Shown piece after piece: positions 1-8,363 of a stretch of 52,869 nt of DNA. Numbering within the stretch: position 1 is the stretch's first letter; every line of letters begins with the position of its first letter. The stretch lies in contig NZ_JANHOI010000010.1 of assembly GCF_026930205.1 (NCBI RefSeq), positions 1 to 52,869 on the forward strand, given 5' to 3'. The notes beneath the pieces are model-generated. The model searched no databases and was not told where the DNA came from. It saw only the letters and a program-made list of their open reading frames with translations. The stretch comes from Bartonella sp. 220B. Its GTDB lineage: Bacteria; Pseudomonadota; Alphaproteobacteria; Rhizobiales; Rhizobiaceae. The translations under genes were made by a program, and so were the position numbers.

Positions 1-414
1 CAGACAGCCTAATTGGGGGAGAATATGAAGTTTTAAAGGTAAAAACCAACTTCCATCTTTCCCATCATTTTTTAATTCAGCTTTACGCGTTTCAAAAGTA
101 TCTAAAGCAATATCTTTTAAATAATGCAGATTACGCATTGCTTCGCGTTTTTGTTTCTCACGTTCTTTAATGGGGTCACGACCTTCACGCAAAACAGAAC
201 GCCACCCAGTTGCCAATTCACGGGCTTGTTTTAAAGAGACATCTCTTAAAGTACCCAAGCCCATTTCGCGACGGCGACCGTGAATGGTATAACGTAAAAT
301 CCATTGAGCACCACCATCTTTACGCTTATGAAGTAACAAGCCGGCACCATCATTATATTTGCCAGCCCCCAATGTTGCGACAGCCCTTGCATTAAGACGA
401 TTCATAAGAGGCAT
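1..414 (-). CDS. Phage-type tyrosine integrase, N-terminal part (runs off window)
   Basis: The reverse strand has an open frame of 138 codons from an ATG at 414 to the window edge. It starts MPLMNRLNARAVATLG and contains DGAGLLLHKRKDGGAQW and RREMGLGTLRDVSLKQAREL. This is the N-terminal arm-binding (DUF4102-like) domain of P4/phage integrases, followed by the start of the core-binding domain. The catalytic domain lies outside the window, so I cannot say whether the gene is intact. Its family carries out site-specific integration, usually into tRNA 3' ends. tRNA-Thr at 1228-1303 has its 3' end facing this gene, which fits an element inserted there. A decayed relative of the same integrase lies at 7510-8077. 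Confidence 0.85.
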   Translation of the reverse strand, partial: MPLMNRLNARAVATLGAGKYNDGAGLLLHKRKDGGAQWILRYTIHGRRREMGLGTLRDVSLKQARELATGWRSVLREGRDPIKEREKQKREAMRNLHYLKDIALDTFETRKAELKNDGKDGSWFLPLKLHILPQLGCL

Positions 415-621
415 TTTTACTCCTTTCTTTAGAGTTTTTACCCACACATCAGCCCCGCTTGTGATGTGCAAGGGGATGGTTTTGATTGATTCAAAATGAA
501 ATGATTTGAGATGAGAGAATCTTAGGATATTCGGGGGTCTAATTCAATATGCAAAACAGTAAATTATCTTTATAAATCAATGCGTTGTTCACAGTCAACG
601 ACGCATCTTCGTTTTTTTATG

Positions 622-864
622 TATGACGAAATCAAGCCTGAATATCACGCACGGATGCAATTCCAAATGGCATGCACAGGACGCAAATGGTGTCATTTCA
701 TTAGTTATAATCTGCAATTTTTAGGCAGATCTACTGGTTTGAGAATGAAAATCAAACGCATCCTCCGTGATGAAGAACACATTGAGGAGATTAATAAAGC
801 TGTTGAAGCCTTTTTAGCAGAAATAGAGCAAGACATGAAAAAGATTTTGACAAAAGCTGCTTAA
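622..864 (+). pseudogene. YqaJ-type phage recombinase, C-terminal remnant
   Basis: The frame reads YDEIKPEYHARMQFQMACTG, then RKWCHFISY, then a charged helical tail rich in Glu and Lys. This matches the C-terminal end of YqaJ/lambda-exonuclease-like viral recombinases, where the conserved MACTG segment and a WC.F.SY strand precede the tail. The nuclease core normally upstream is missing; sequence before about 620 does not continue the family. The open frame can be read from an ATG at 580, but residues before YDE look unrelated. It is probably a fragment left by deletion inside the element bounded by the integrase and tRNA-Thr. Confidence 0.6.
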
Positions 865-936
865 CTCTATGGGGGGTGCTCTCTCCTCCCAGCACCCCCA
901 CCCATTATATAACATAAAAGAGTGAAAGGTCATGAG

Positions 937-1140
937 ATGATATTTGATGATGGCGATAGATATGTGACGACACGCGAATGTGCAGAGCTTTTTAGCGTAT
1001 CAACAACAACGATTCGCAATTGGGTGCTTCAAGGAGCATTTCCTGAACCCTATAAACTAGATAGAGCAGTGAGGTGGAGAAAGAAAGAGATTTTGGCATT
1101 CACTCCAAAGAAAAATAAGGAGCAAATAAGAACAATATAG
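937..1140 (+). CDS. AlpA/MerR-like small DNA-binding regulator (phage excisionase type)
   Basis: A short protein of 67 residues with a winged-helix/MerR-type DNA-binding motif: YVTTRECAELFSVSTTTIRN, then WVLQGAFPEPYKL and VRWRKKEI. This is the AlpA/DUF-type excisionase signature: helix-turn-helix, a wing around FPxPxKL, and RWxxxEI. Such proteins activate or direct integrases of cryptic prophages. I chose the ATG at 937, preceded by AAAGG about 7 bases upstream; a GTG at 922 would add five residues. It sits between the integrase and tRNA-Thr, consistent with a regulator of this element. Confidence 0.7.
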   Translation: MIFDDGDRYVTTRECAELFSVSTTTIRNWVLQGAFPEPYKLDRAVRWRKKEILAFTPKKNKEQIRTI

Positions 1141-1227
1141 ATAAAGTTGTATAAATTGTAGAAGGTGGTCTGAAAATTGCCAATTAAAGAAAAAATCTAT
1201 ATATTTCAATATATTCAAAGCAAAAAG

Positions 1228-1303
1228 TGGTGCCGCATGCCGGATTCGAACCAGCGACCCCATCATTACGAATGATGTGCTCTACCAACTGAGCTAATGC
1301 GGC
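1228..1303 (-). tRNA. tRNA-Thr, anticodon CGU
   Basis: Reverse-strand cloverleaf of 76 nt: acceptor GCCGCAT pairing with ATGCGGC, D arm GCTC/GAGC, anticodon stem CATCA/TGATG around loop TTCGTAA (anticodon CGT), T arm CTGG TTCGAAT CCGG, and an encoded ACCA end. The 3' end faces the integrase gene at the left edge, so it is the likely insertion target of that element. Confidence 0.97.
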
Positions 1304-1696
1304 CTAGGTTTATATATAATGAGATAACAGCCAGTTTGAGGGTAATAGCCAAAAGTACATACAAAAGCAAGTATGCATTTTTTTCAATAATTTATAATAT
1401 GCTGTAATTATTGAGGGAGGAGGAAGGAAATACAAGGGCTTAAGAACAGAACAATATTTTTCTTTGGAGAGGAGAAAATGATGGCAGGATATTTTTATAA
1501 AGATATTTTCTTCTATCAAAGAAAAAAATATTGACTGAATGATTAGGGGAGTAAAAAATATCATCAACCTTTATTATATGAAGATAAGATCAGTGGAATG
1601 AGTGGAAAAATGACTTCTCATTCTTATAAAAATAAGAATAAAAAGAGGACTTAATAACTTAAATATGTTTTTCTATTTAAGATGGAGTTAAAAGTC
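1304..1696. other. Intergenic region, AT-rich, no gene seen
   Basis: About 390 bases between tRNA-Thr and slyX. Open frames here are short, low-complexity and lack a ribosome binding site. The slyX promoter and 5' untranslated region probably lie at its right end; no box could be assigned with confidence. Confidence 0.5.
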
Positions 1697-1903
1697 ATGT
1701 CGGATGAAAATAGGCTAATAGAATTAGAAACGAAGCTAACTTATCAGGAAAAGCTTATTGACGAGCTTTCTTACGTGGTAACGGAACAATGGAAAAGTTT
1801 GAATGAGGTATCTAAAAAAATTAATGTTTTAATGAAGAAATTTTCGGATTTAGAAGAACAGAAAGTTTTTGAGGATATTATTCTATCTTCATCTCATCAA
1901 TAG
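1697..1903 (+). CDS. slyX: SlyX family protein
   Basis: 68 residues beginning MSDENRLIELETKLTYQEKL and continuing IDELSYVVTEQW, a single amphipathic coiled coil with the SlyX pattern (RLxELExKLxxQExxIxxLsxxV) and a short disordered tail. SlyX proteins are small conserved proteobacterial proteins of unknown molecular role. I chose the ATG at 1697 because GGAG at 1684-1687 is well placed; an ATG at 1682 would overlap that site. A possible terminator follows at 1920. Confidence 0.8.
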   Translation: MSDENRLIELETKLTYQEKLIDELSYVVTEQWKSLNEVSKKINVLMKKFSDLEEQKVFEDIILSSSHQ

Positions 1904-1919
1904 AGGTGTTAGATATTTT

Positions 1920-1939
1920 TTTGAAGTTTTCAAATTTTT
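1920..1939 (+). terminator. Possible intrinsic terminator after slyX
   Basis: TTTGAA (1920-1925) and TTCAAA (1929-1934) form a 6-bp hairpin with a 3-base loop, followed directly by TTTTT. The stem is AT-rich, so the call is tentative. Confidence 0.4.
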
Positions 1940-2442
1940 CCAGTAATCACGTTTTGATTTTTTTCAAAATATAATAAAGTGCAAACTATAATGATGTGAA
2001 TTTTCGTCGCAATTATAGTTATTTAGTGCCCAGTTTTTTATTTAAAGCGCTCTATTAAGAGTATAAGATAGCCTTTTATAAGAATTCAGAATTTCCTTTC
2101 ATTATTTGAAAAAAATTTTAACTTTACTGCGGAAGGCATTTCCCATATGCAATTCATGGTACTGAAAAACAGAATAAACTTTTCGAGGAGGAAATTAGTA
2201 ATCAGCTCTTAACATATTTTCTCTCTGTACAGGCTTTCCTTATAGATGGAATAAAAAGATTAAATACAGAAAATTAATGAAAATGAGTAAACATTGCAGT
2301 TCTCTATAGCAATTATGAGCTGAGTGGATATTATGCAAATAAGGCGCTTTTAAGTTATTCCTATTCAGCCATTTTGATAGAATAAAATTCTCAAAGGTGT
2401 GTTGTATATGATACAATAAATTTTAAAGGAATTTTTTCAATT
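1940..2442. other. Intergenic region, no supported gene
   Basis: Roughly 500 AT-rich bases between slyX and the convergent membrane-protein gene. All six frames are broken by stops. A stretch around 2120-2290 has slightly higher codon-like content and might be old gene decay, but I could not recognise a family. Confidence 0.4.
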
Positions 2443-2778
2443 CTAAATATATTTTCCTTCTATATATGTTTTTTTATAAAAAGGTTTATGTTTCTCGTAA
2501 TTCAAGATGCGACATATTATTGCGCAAGCACTAAAGATAATCCATGCTGGTAAACAAGTAAAAGTAATACAAATTGAAGATAAAAAAGTTGGTACGGTAT
2601 TATGTAGAAATTGGTTAAGACAATAGATGTCTGTTTGCAGAAAGTTTGCTAGCACTTTATTAAAAGGGGTGGTGACCCAATGTGATGTTCTCACAGAGTG
2701 TATACTATCAATAGCGAATATTATAATTGTTAGTGTAAAGAAAATTAAAGTCATTAATTTGAATAAAGGGCGGAGCAT
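2443..2778 (-). CDS. Small two-helix membrane protein conserved in Rhizobiales (often annotated PetM-like)
   Basis: 111 residues with an N-terminal hydrophobic helix (LIFFTLTIIIFAIDSI), a polar central stretch, and a second hydrophobic helix (LPAWIIFSACAIICRIL) followed by a basic tail. The layout resembles a Rhizobiales family (M-R-L-L helix, DSxRSI, TPxG, PxWLxxP, LPAW helix) usually labelled hypothetical or PetM-like; the true function is unknown. The start at 2778 has AGGAAG immediately upstream on the reverse strand. It lies alone between slyX and the divergent permease. The assignment rests on memory of the family pattern rather than a search. Confidence 0.6.
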   Translation of the reverse strand: MLRPLFKLMTLIFFTLTIIIFAIDSIHSVRTSHWVTTPFNKVLANFLQTDIYCLNQFLHNTVPTFLSSICITFTCLPAWIIFSACAIICRILNYEKHKPFYKKTYIEGKYI

Positions 2779-2968
2779 ACTTCTTCCTATAATTTTAGCG
2801 GAATATTTACATAATACATAGGAAAATAAGGGGTTGCATTATGATCCCAAAAAAGTTTACATTGCTCCTATTTTCTTGAAAAAGATGCGTAAAAGCGAGG
2901 GGTATTTTATCTTAAAAATTTAGATTAAATTTAACAAAGATAAAGATAACAAAGATGATGAGGGAGGA

Positions 2969-4399
2969 ATGATGTTTGAGGAAAAGCACAATGAATTGAA
3001 GCGTAATCTCCAAAATCGTCACATTCAAATGATTGCTTTAGGTGGGGTTATTGGAACAGGTCTTTTTTATGGGTCAACAGAGTCTATAAAATTAGCTGGA
3101 CCTTCAGCTATTCTAGCATATCTTTTTGGAGGACTTATTATTTATTTCATCATGCGAATGCTTGGTGAGATGTCAGTAGAAGAGCCAACATCAGGTGCCT
3201 TTAGTTTTTTTGCCTATAAATATTGGGGGGGGATAGCTGGTTTCATAACAGGTTGGAATTATTGGTTTCTTTATATTCTTGTTAGTATGACTGAACTTAC
3301 GGTTGTGGGATTTTATCTTGATCATTGGATTTTGATTGATCACTGGAAGTCATCTTTTATCGTTCTTTTGCTTGTAACATTGGTTAATTTGTTGAATGTT
3401 CGTTTTTATGGCGAATTTGAATTTTTCCTAGCTTTGATTAAAGTGATTGCCGTTGTTGGTATGATTATTTTTGGAATTTTTCTTATTCTCACCGGAATAG
3501 ATGGATATCAAGTGGGAGTTCATCATCTTTGGGCCCATGGTGGTTTTTTTCCTTATGGTGTAACAGGGGTTGTTTTGGCTACATGCGTAGTGATGTTCTC
3601 TTTTGGAGGAACAGAATTAATTGGTATTGCTGCGGGAGAGGTATCAAATCCACGAAAGACAATACCCATTGCTATTCGTAAAGTAATGTGGAGAATTATC
3701 ATTTTTTATGTTGGTTCTATTGGCGTCATTATGATGATAAGTCCGTGGAATACGATTGGAAAAGATGGTAGTCCTTTTGTCACTATTTTTACAACTGTTG
3801 GAATTCCCGCAGCTGGACATATTTTGAATTTTGTGGTGATTATGGCTGCTATTTCGGTCTATAATAGTGGTATTTATTCCAATGGTCGCATGCTTTATAG
3901 TTTAGCAATACAAAAAAATGCACCACGTATTTTTAGTAAGCTTAATGCTGCTCATATTCCTTATGTTGCGATCCTTTTTTCATCGTTGTGTACTGCGATA
4001 ATTGTTGTTGTTAATGTTCTTGTTCCCGATAATAGTTTTATGCGGATTATGGCTCTTGCAACCGCAGCAGCAGTTATTACTTGGGCTATTATTGTTATCG
4101 TTCATTTAAAGTTTAGAAGAGCACATAAGGACAAAGAAGGATCGTTTATTTATGCGTTTGGCCTATATCCTTACGCTAACTATCTTTGCCTCTTCTTTCT
4201 TGCTTTATTATTTTGCATTATGTTTTTAAGTGGCTTTGGAAAAGATGGGTTAATGGTTCAAATTTTTGATATGTTAGGAATGAGAGTAACCTTTTTTGAA
4301 TCATATATTCCTGCACAGATGCCTGATATGAGCTTGTCGGTTATTATCATTCCTCTGTGGTGTTTGCTTTTGCTTTTAGGCTATAAGCTTAAGAGATAG
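2969..4399 (+). CDS. Amino-acid permease, AroP/PheP/GabP-type (APC superfamily)
   Basis: 476 residues with about twelve hydrophobic helices. The APC signature in helix 1 (QMIALGGVIGTGLFYGS), GPSAILAYLFGG in helix 2 and EMSVEEPTSGAFSFFAYKYW after it are typical of the AroP/PheP/LysP/ProY branch. FSFGGTELIGIAAGEVSNPR in helix 6 and SVYNSGIYSNGRMLYSLA in helix 8 are also classic. It should be an inner-membrane proton symporter for an amino acid; the substrate (aromatic, proline or other) cannot be decided from sequence alone. A strong GGGAGGA lies just before tandem ATG codons at 2969 and 2972. It ends 25 bases before bioM but is probably a separate function. Confidence 0.9.
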   Translation: MMFEEKHNELKRNLQNRHIQMIALGGVIGTGLFYGSTESIKLAGPSAILAYLFGGLIIYFIMRMLGEMSVEEPTSGAFSFFAYKYWGGIAGFITGWNYWFLYILVSMTELTVVGFYLDHWILIDHWKSSFIVLLLVTLVNLLNVRFYGEFEFFLALIKVIAVVGMIIFGIFLILTGIDGYQVGVHHLWAHGGFFPYGVTGVVLATCVVMFSFGGTELIGIAAGEVSNPRKTIPIAIRKVMWRIIIFYVGSIGVIMMISPWNTIGKDGSPFVTIFTTVGIPAAGHILNFVVIMAAISVYNSGIYSNGRMLYSLAIQKNAPRIFSKLNAAHIPYVAILFSSLCTAIIVVVNVLVPDNSFMRIMALATAAAVITWAIIVIVHLKFRRAHKDKEGSFIYAFGLYPYANYLCLFFLALLFCIMFLSGFGKDGLMVQIFDMLGMRVTFFESYIPAQMPDMSLSVIIIPLWCLLLLLGYKLKR

Positions 4400-4424
4400 C
4401 ATTAGAGTAACATAAGGGGAGTGA

Positions 4425-5117
4425 TTGGAAGAAGCCTTGGGGATCATAAAATTTAATAATGTTACACAAATTTTTGGTGATTTGTGCGTTTTAAGAGATA
4501 TTACTGTAGAGCTTACAGAAAGACGAATCGCTATTATTGGTGCAAATGGTTCTGGAAAAAGTACATTTGTTCGTCTTATCAATGGGTTGCAGTTACCATC
4601 TCATGGTTTTGTAAGCGTTGATGGGCTTGATACAAAGCGTGATGCAAAAGCAGTAAAGCGTAAAATAGGATTTGTTTTTCAAAATCCGGATAATCAAATT
4701 GTTTTGCCATTAGTAGAAGAAGATTTATCATTTGGTCTTAAGAATTTAAAACTTAGTAAAGATGAAATTAAAGAGTGTGTAGATGAAATTCTACAACGCT
4801 ATGATCTCCAAGCTTTCAGAAATCATGCGGTTCATTTATTAAGTGGTGGACAAAAACAATTAGTTGCCATTTCGGGTGTAGTAGCGATGAAACCCGATTA
4901 TATTATTTTTGATGAGCCAACAACATTACTTGATTTGCAAAATAAGCGTCGTATTACGCAAGTTATAGAAGAATTATCACAAACGGCGATTGTCGTATCA
5001 CATGATTTGGAGTTTTTGAAAAAGTTTGATAGAGTGTTGGTTTTTGATAAGGGGGAAATAGTTGTTGATGATGTACCTTTTGTTGCTATCAAAGAATATA
5101 CGAGAAGAATGTCGTGA
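4425..5117 (+). CDS. bioM: Biotin ECF transporter ATPase BioM
   Basis: 230-residue ABC ATPase with Walker [11 protein letters not shown]-loop FQNPDNQIV, signature LSGGQKQLV, Walker B YIIFDEPT and switch histidine VVSHD. The FQNPDNQ form is typical of energy-coupling-factor A components. With bioN and bioY immediately downstream it should power biotin uptake at the inner membrane. The best start is a TTG at 4425 behind AAGGGG; spacing is short and a second TTG at 4437 is possible. Its stop overlaps the bioN start (GTGA), indicating translational coupling. Confidence 0.9.
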   Translation: MEEALGIIKFNNVTQIFGDLCVLRDITVELTERRIAIIGANGSGKSTFVRLINGLQLPSHGFVSVDGLDTKRDAKAVKRKIGFVFQNPDNQIVLPLVEEDLSFGLKNLKLSKDEIKECVDEILQRYDLQAFRNHAVHLLSGGQKQLVAISGVVAMKPDYIIFDEPTTLLDLQNKRRITQVIEELSQTAIVVSHDLEFLKKFDRVLVFDKGEIVVDDVPFVAIKEYTRRMS

Positions 5118-5728
5118 TTGGCTTATATCTTCATCAAGATACATTTCTGCATAGGCTTAGACCAAGTATTAAATTGTTATTTCTTGCAGTATGTGGAACC
5201 ACTCTATTCATGGTTTCATCTGTAGCTGTGCTCTCGTTGTTTTTATTGTTTGTGGCTTTGTTGTATAGAGTTGCAAAGATCTCTTTCAACAATGTTGTAA
5301 AACAGCTTAAATCTATGAGCTTATTTTTAATACTTATATTTGTTTTTCAAGTTTTTTTTAAGAATTGGCTTGAAGGTGTTGAGGTTGTATTACGCCTTAT
5401 TATTCTTTTTTCTTTATCACTACTTATTTCATTCACGACAAAAGTTTCAGATATGGTTGACTCGATTCAAGTAGGGCTTCAGCATTTTCGTTGTTTTGGT
5501 ATAAACCCATCAAAAGTAAGTATGGTTATCTCCATGGCGATCAGGTTTATCCCTCTTTTGAGTGAGAAATTTTATGAAGTACGTGAAGCACAGCGCGCGC
5601 GCGGATTTGATAGCAACATTTTCGCTCTTGCAATGCCCCTTATTATACGAACTATCAAGATGGCTTCAGAGGTAGCTGAAGCCTTAGAAGCACGCTGTTA
5701 TGACAGTACTACTGATAGTAAAGTCTAG
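5114..5728 (+). CDS. bioN: Biotin ECF transporter transmembrane protein BioN
   Basis: 204 residues with several hydrophobic helices and the T-component coupling motif REAQRARGF near residue 160, which contacts the ATPase. The second coupling motif, usually ARG, reads EALEARCYD here, so Gly is replaced by Cys. A GTG start at 5114 overlaps the bioM stop. Known role: scaffold linking BioM to the substrate-binding BioY. Length is close to that of other BioN proteins. Confidence 0.88.
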   Translation: MIGLYLHQDTFLHRLRPSIKLLFLAVCGTTLFMVSSVAVLSLFLLFVALLYRVAKISFNNVVKQLKSMSLFLILIFVFQVFFKNWLEGVEVVLRLIILFSLSLLISFTTKVSDMVDSIQVGLQHFRCFGINPSKVSMVISMAIRFIPLLSEKFYEVREAQRARGFDSNIFALAMPLIIRTIKMASEVAEALEARCYDSTTDSKV

Positions 5729-5764
5729 TGTCGATATAAACATTTACAGTAAAGGAATAATTTA

Positions 5765-6319
5765 ATGAATACAAAAGATTTATCTTATATCGCCCTATTT
5801 GCTGCTATTTATGCAGTTTTGGGTTTATTTCCTCCTATTTTCCTTCCTTTTCTTCTTGGAGTTCCTATTACAGCACAATCGATGGGACCGATGCTAGCAG
5901 GATCTATACTCGGAGCAAAAAGAGGCGCTTTAGCATCGCTTCTTTTTCTTGTTCTTATTGCAATTGGGTTACCTCTTTTGCCTAATGGTCGTGGTGGAAT
6001 GAGTGTTTTTTTAGGAGCTACGGGTGGTTATCTGATAGGTTTTCCATTTGCTGCATTTTTTATTGGTTTTATGGTTGAGTTGTTTTGGCGGCGGCTAAAT
6101 TTTATAACATTGTTTGTAATAAATGCTGTAGGTGGTGTTGGGATTGTTTTCCTTTTTGGAATACCATGGATGGCTTATGTTACTCAGACTCCTTTGCTGA
6201 CAGCTTTAATAAGTACATCAGGTTTTTTGATTGGCGATTTTCTGAAAGTGTTGATAGCATCCTTTGTAGCGCTTACAGTTAAAAAATCTGTCCCTCTTAT
6301 TGTATCCAGAAAAGGGTAA
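5765..6319 (+). CDS. bioY: Biotin-specific ECF S-component BioY
   Basis: 184 residues, six hydrophobic helices. Family motifs are VPITAQSMGPMLAGSILG, AKRGALASLLFL, GLPLLPNGRGG and FLGATGGYLIGFPFAA; the GGxxxxxxPTGGYL-type segment lines the biotin pocket. The ATG at 5765 is preceded by AAAGGAATAATTTA. It is the third gene of bioM-bioN-bioY, transcribed together, with a 36-base gap after bioN. Biotin uptake fits a host-associated bacterium with reduced cofactor synthesis, but no biotin genes are visible here. Confidence 0.92.
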   Translation: MNTKDLSYIALFAAIYAVLGLFPPIFLPFLLGVPITAQSMGPMLAGSILGAKRGALASLLFLVLIAIGLPLLPNGRGGMSVFLGATGGYLIGFPFAAFFIGFMVELFWRRLNFITLFVINAVGGVGIVFLFGIPWMAYVTQTPLLTALISTSGFLIGDFLKVLIASFVALTVKKSVPLIVSRKG

Positions 6320-6329
6320 TTTCACTTAA

Positions 6330-6638
6330 ACAAAGAAAATATGTAAGATAAAAGAACATGTTGTAAGTGATGGGAAAAAAGATCATATTTATTTACAAAA
6401 TCATCTATTTAATCCCATTGCTATAGGATTTTGCCACAATCCGCCGACTATTTATAAGGTGGAGTTCAATCCACTTTATTTATTATTTCCACTAGCACTT
6501 CCAATGAAAGAGCAAGGGGAAACGATATTTGGTGCTGATCCTAGTACCGATAATTGTTATGGTAAGGCGAGTAAAGAGTGTATGGGCGTTATGGAACCTC
6601 TCATACTCTACCGATTTATTCAGTTTATTCGATTTTAG
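6330..6638 (+). pseudogene. Unrecognised open-frame remnant downstream of bioY
   Basis: A 102-codon open frame without an upstream ATG. It reads VSDGKKDHIYLQNHLFNPIA, IGFCHNPPTIYKVEFNPLYL, GADPSTDNCYGKASKECMGV and ends RFIQFIRF before TAG. The composition (NPP, DPST, paired Cys, mixed charge) looks protein-like rather than random. After the stop, a neighbouring frame continues SILDNVGLGY, suggesting a frameshift near 6600. I do not recognise the family. It is the first of a run of broken genes that extends to 8077. Confidence 0.4.
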
Positions 6639-6660
6639 ATAATGTAGGTTTAGGTTATTG

Positions 6661-7085
6661 ATGAAGAAAAAAATGAATATACCGTTTAAACTATTAAGTA
6701 CACGCACTTTATTAAGTATCGCTAGATCTAATATCGCTCAGCCTGCTCTAGGAGCTCTGAGTATGTGGTAGAAACCAAGTGCAGATTTTACTGCGGTAGG
6801 AAAAGCTCTATTAGAATGTGGAATGCCAACGCCTTATGATGATGAACCAGAAAATAGAAAGCTAAGCATTAATGCAAAAGCAATAATTGATGCTTGTATG
6901 ATTCAAGCAGGATTCCGCTATAAAGATGATGGAGAGGGGTGTGGTGTTATACTTTTAAAGAGGACAACCTCCCGTTTATCGCCCTGGTGCTGTCTGGTGC
7001 TGTTATGCCTCAAAGAAGTGTTGAAAGACGTTTGAATAGCCCTTATTGTAAAAAGCATCCAGAATAAGATGAATGCGCACCTTAA
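6661..7085 (+). pseudogene. Decayed lipoprotein-like gene (two nonsense codons and a frameshift)
   Basis: The frame from ATG 6661 reads MKKKMNIPFKLLSTRTLLSI, then LGALSMW, a TAG at 6769-6771, then in the same frame KPSADFTAVGKALLECGMPT and DACMIQAGFRYKDDGEGCG. The pattern W-KPxA-V-KALLECG-P, a later conserved C and GF.Y resembles a small lipoprotein family of phage regions and mucosal bacteria. After about 6960 the frame shifts to QRSVERRLNSPYCKKHPE, then TAA, then DECAP. So one amber codon (probably from TGG), one shift and one ochre codon interrupt it. The product is not functional as read. Family naming is from memory of the pattern. Confidence 0.55.
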
Positions 7086-7129
7086 GTCTTACTGGTGATA
7101 ATGCACAGCCCTGCTATTTTTGCTTTCGC

Positions 7130-7509
7130 TTAAAATGGCAGGATTGTTTCTCCAATCGCATCCTTTAACAGCTGAGGATAAGCAGCATTTACAGAACGCT
7201 GATGGCACGGTTCCTGTTTCATTTGATGGGATTTTACACTGCCTGAAAAGGCCGCTGTTTATGCGGTTCAACATGCTAAAATAAAAATGATCCGATTTAT
7301 TTTGTTATCTTTCCTCAAGCAGACTTGCTATATCAGGGCTGATGGTCGCAGGGTATCAAAAGTTTTTGGAAAATAACTTTTGGGGTTTGACCAATTCCAC
7401 ACAAGAAGAAAAAGATTTGGTGTATGATTATGATAAAACGGGATTAGAACTTTATGGACCAGCTGCGGTGGCATGGTATTGGGGAATATGCTGTATTTTT
7501 TCAAACAAG
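7130..7509 (+). pseudogene. Unrecognised broken reading frames
   Basis: Fragments in alternating frames read coherently: LTAEDKQHLQNADGTVPVSF, then (shifted) EKAAVYAVQHAK, NDPIYFVIFPQADLLYQG, then LMVAGYQKFLENNFWGLTNS and DYDKTGLELYGPAAVAWYWG. Stops and shifts separate them. They appear to be one gene of about 130 or more codons in an advanced stage of decay. I cannot name it. It abuts the decayed integrase on the opposite strand. Confidence 0.35.
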
Positions 7510-8077
7510 AAGGTGTGCATGGTTAGCTGACAATACGAATCTCAATTTCTATAGATAAGCCTTTAATACTTTGGTTGGAGACAATCAGCAGGAATGGTTC
7601 ATATATCATCTTCACCTTGATCTTTATGGATATGATACAAGGGTTTGCTATGAACAGCTGTAAGAAGCAATCGCGAAACAAGTTGTGTTATAGTTGATGT
7701 CTTGCAAAGTGTTTTATAAAAAGCCAGTATATCTTTTCCAATCCATAACAGGTATATTTTTGATTTTATGGCGTTGTTTCCCTAAGAGAGTTTTTTTCTG
7801 TTGTTTGTAAATCAACACCCAATCCCGATGCAGCAGCATGTTTGAAACAAAGATTAAGATGGTTTAGTGCAGCACGAGCTACTCCAGCTTTTGATGCCGA
7901 TAGGGGTAAGCATATTGCGTATATCGGTTTGTGTAATTTCTGAAACCGGTAGACAGCCTAATTTGGGAAGAATATGAAGTTTTAAATGTGAAACCAGCCT
8001 CTATCTTTACTATCATGTTTGAGTTCTGCTTTACGATGTTCAAAAGTATCTAAAGCAATGTCTTGTTCAATGCTCTT
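7510..8077 (-). pseudogene. Decayed tyrosine integrase (relative of the gene at 1-414)
   Basis: Read on the reverse strand, 8077-7953 closely matches 112-1 (TFE, AELK, KLHILPKLGCLPVSEITQTD), so it is a second copy of the same integrase family. It continues with a frameshift to ARAALNHLNLCFKHAAASGL, LGKQRHKIKNIPVMDWKDI, then TITQLVSRLLLTAVHSKPL and HIHKDQGEDDI-TGA-TIPAD. In active enzymes the segment TAVRSKPL carries the first catalytic Arg; here it is His. Several shifts and an in-frame TGA (probably from TGG) inactivate it. The N-terminal domain and the C-terminal catalytic box are missing. Confidence 0.75.
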
Positions 8078-8363
8078 CTAATAATACCAATGATTGTAAT
8101 GGTTGCAGATAAAAAATCAGTTAGAAGTTTCAAAACTCTTTAGTATAAAGAGAGCTTCATTATGCTTTTTTTCATTCGACTGATGTAAAGTTTTTATTTA
8201 TAATGAAATAAACATATATTTTTCAATTTATTTAACAGATAAATCTCATCTATATTTATATTATTTTTAATTCAATAATATAAATATAATTTTATACATA
8301 AAAAATAAATTTAATATTATTTATCTGTTTAAATTTTTTCTATTTTATTATTTTTATATTTAA

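Noticed and set aside
1310..1567. Reverse-strand open frame of 85 codons next to tRNA-Thr
   Set aside because: Low-complexity, rich in Phe/Leu/Ser, no ribosome site and no recognisable pattern; typical of AT-rich noncoding DNA.
2120..2300. Possible old pseudogene between slyX and the small membrane protein gene
   Set aside because: No frame longer than about 30 codons and no family pattern could be followed.
6085..6282. Second forward frame inside bioY
   Set aside because: Fully nested in a well-supported gene in another frame; Cys/Trp-rich shadow.
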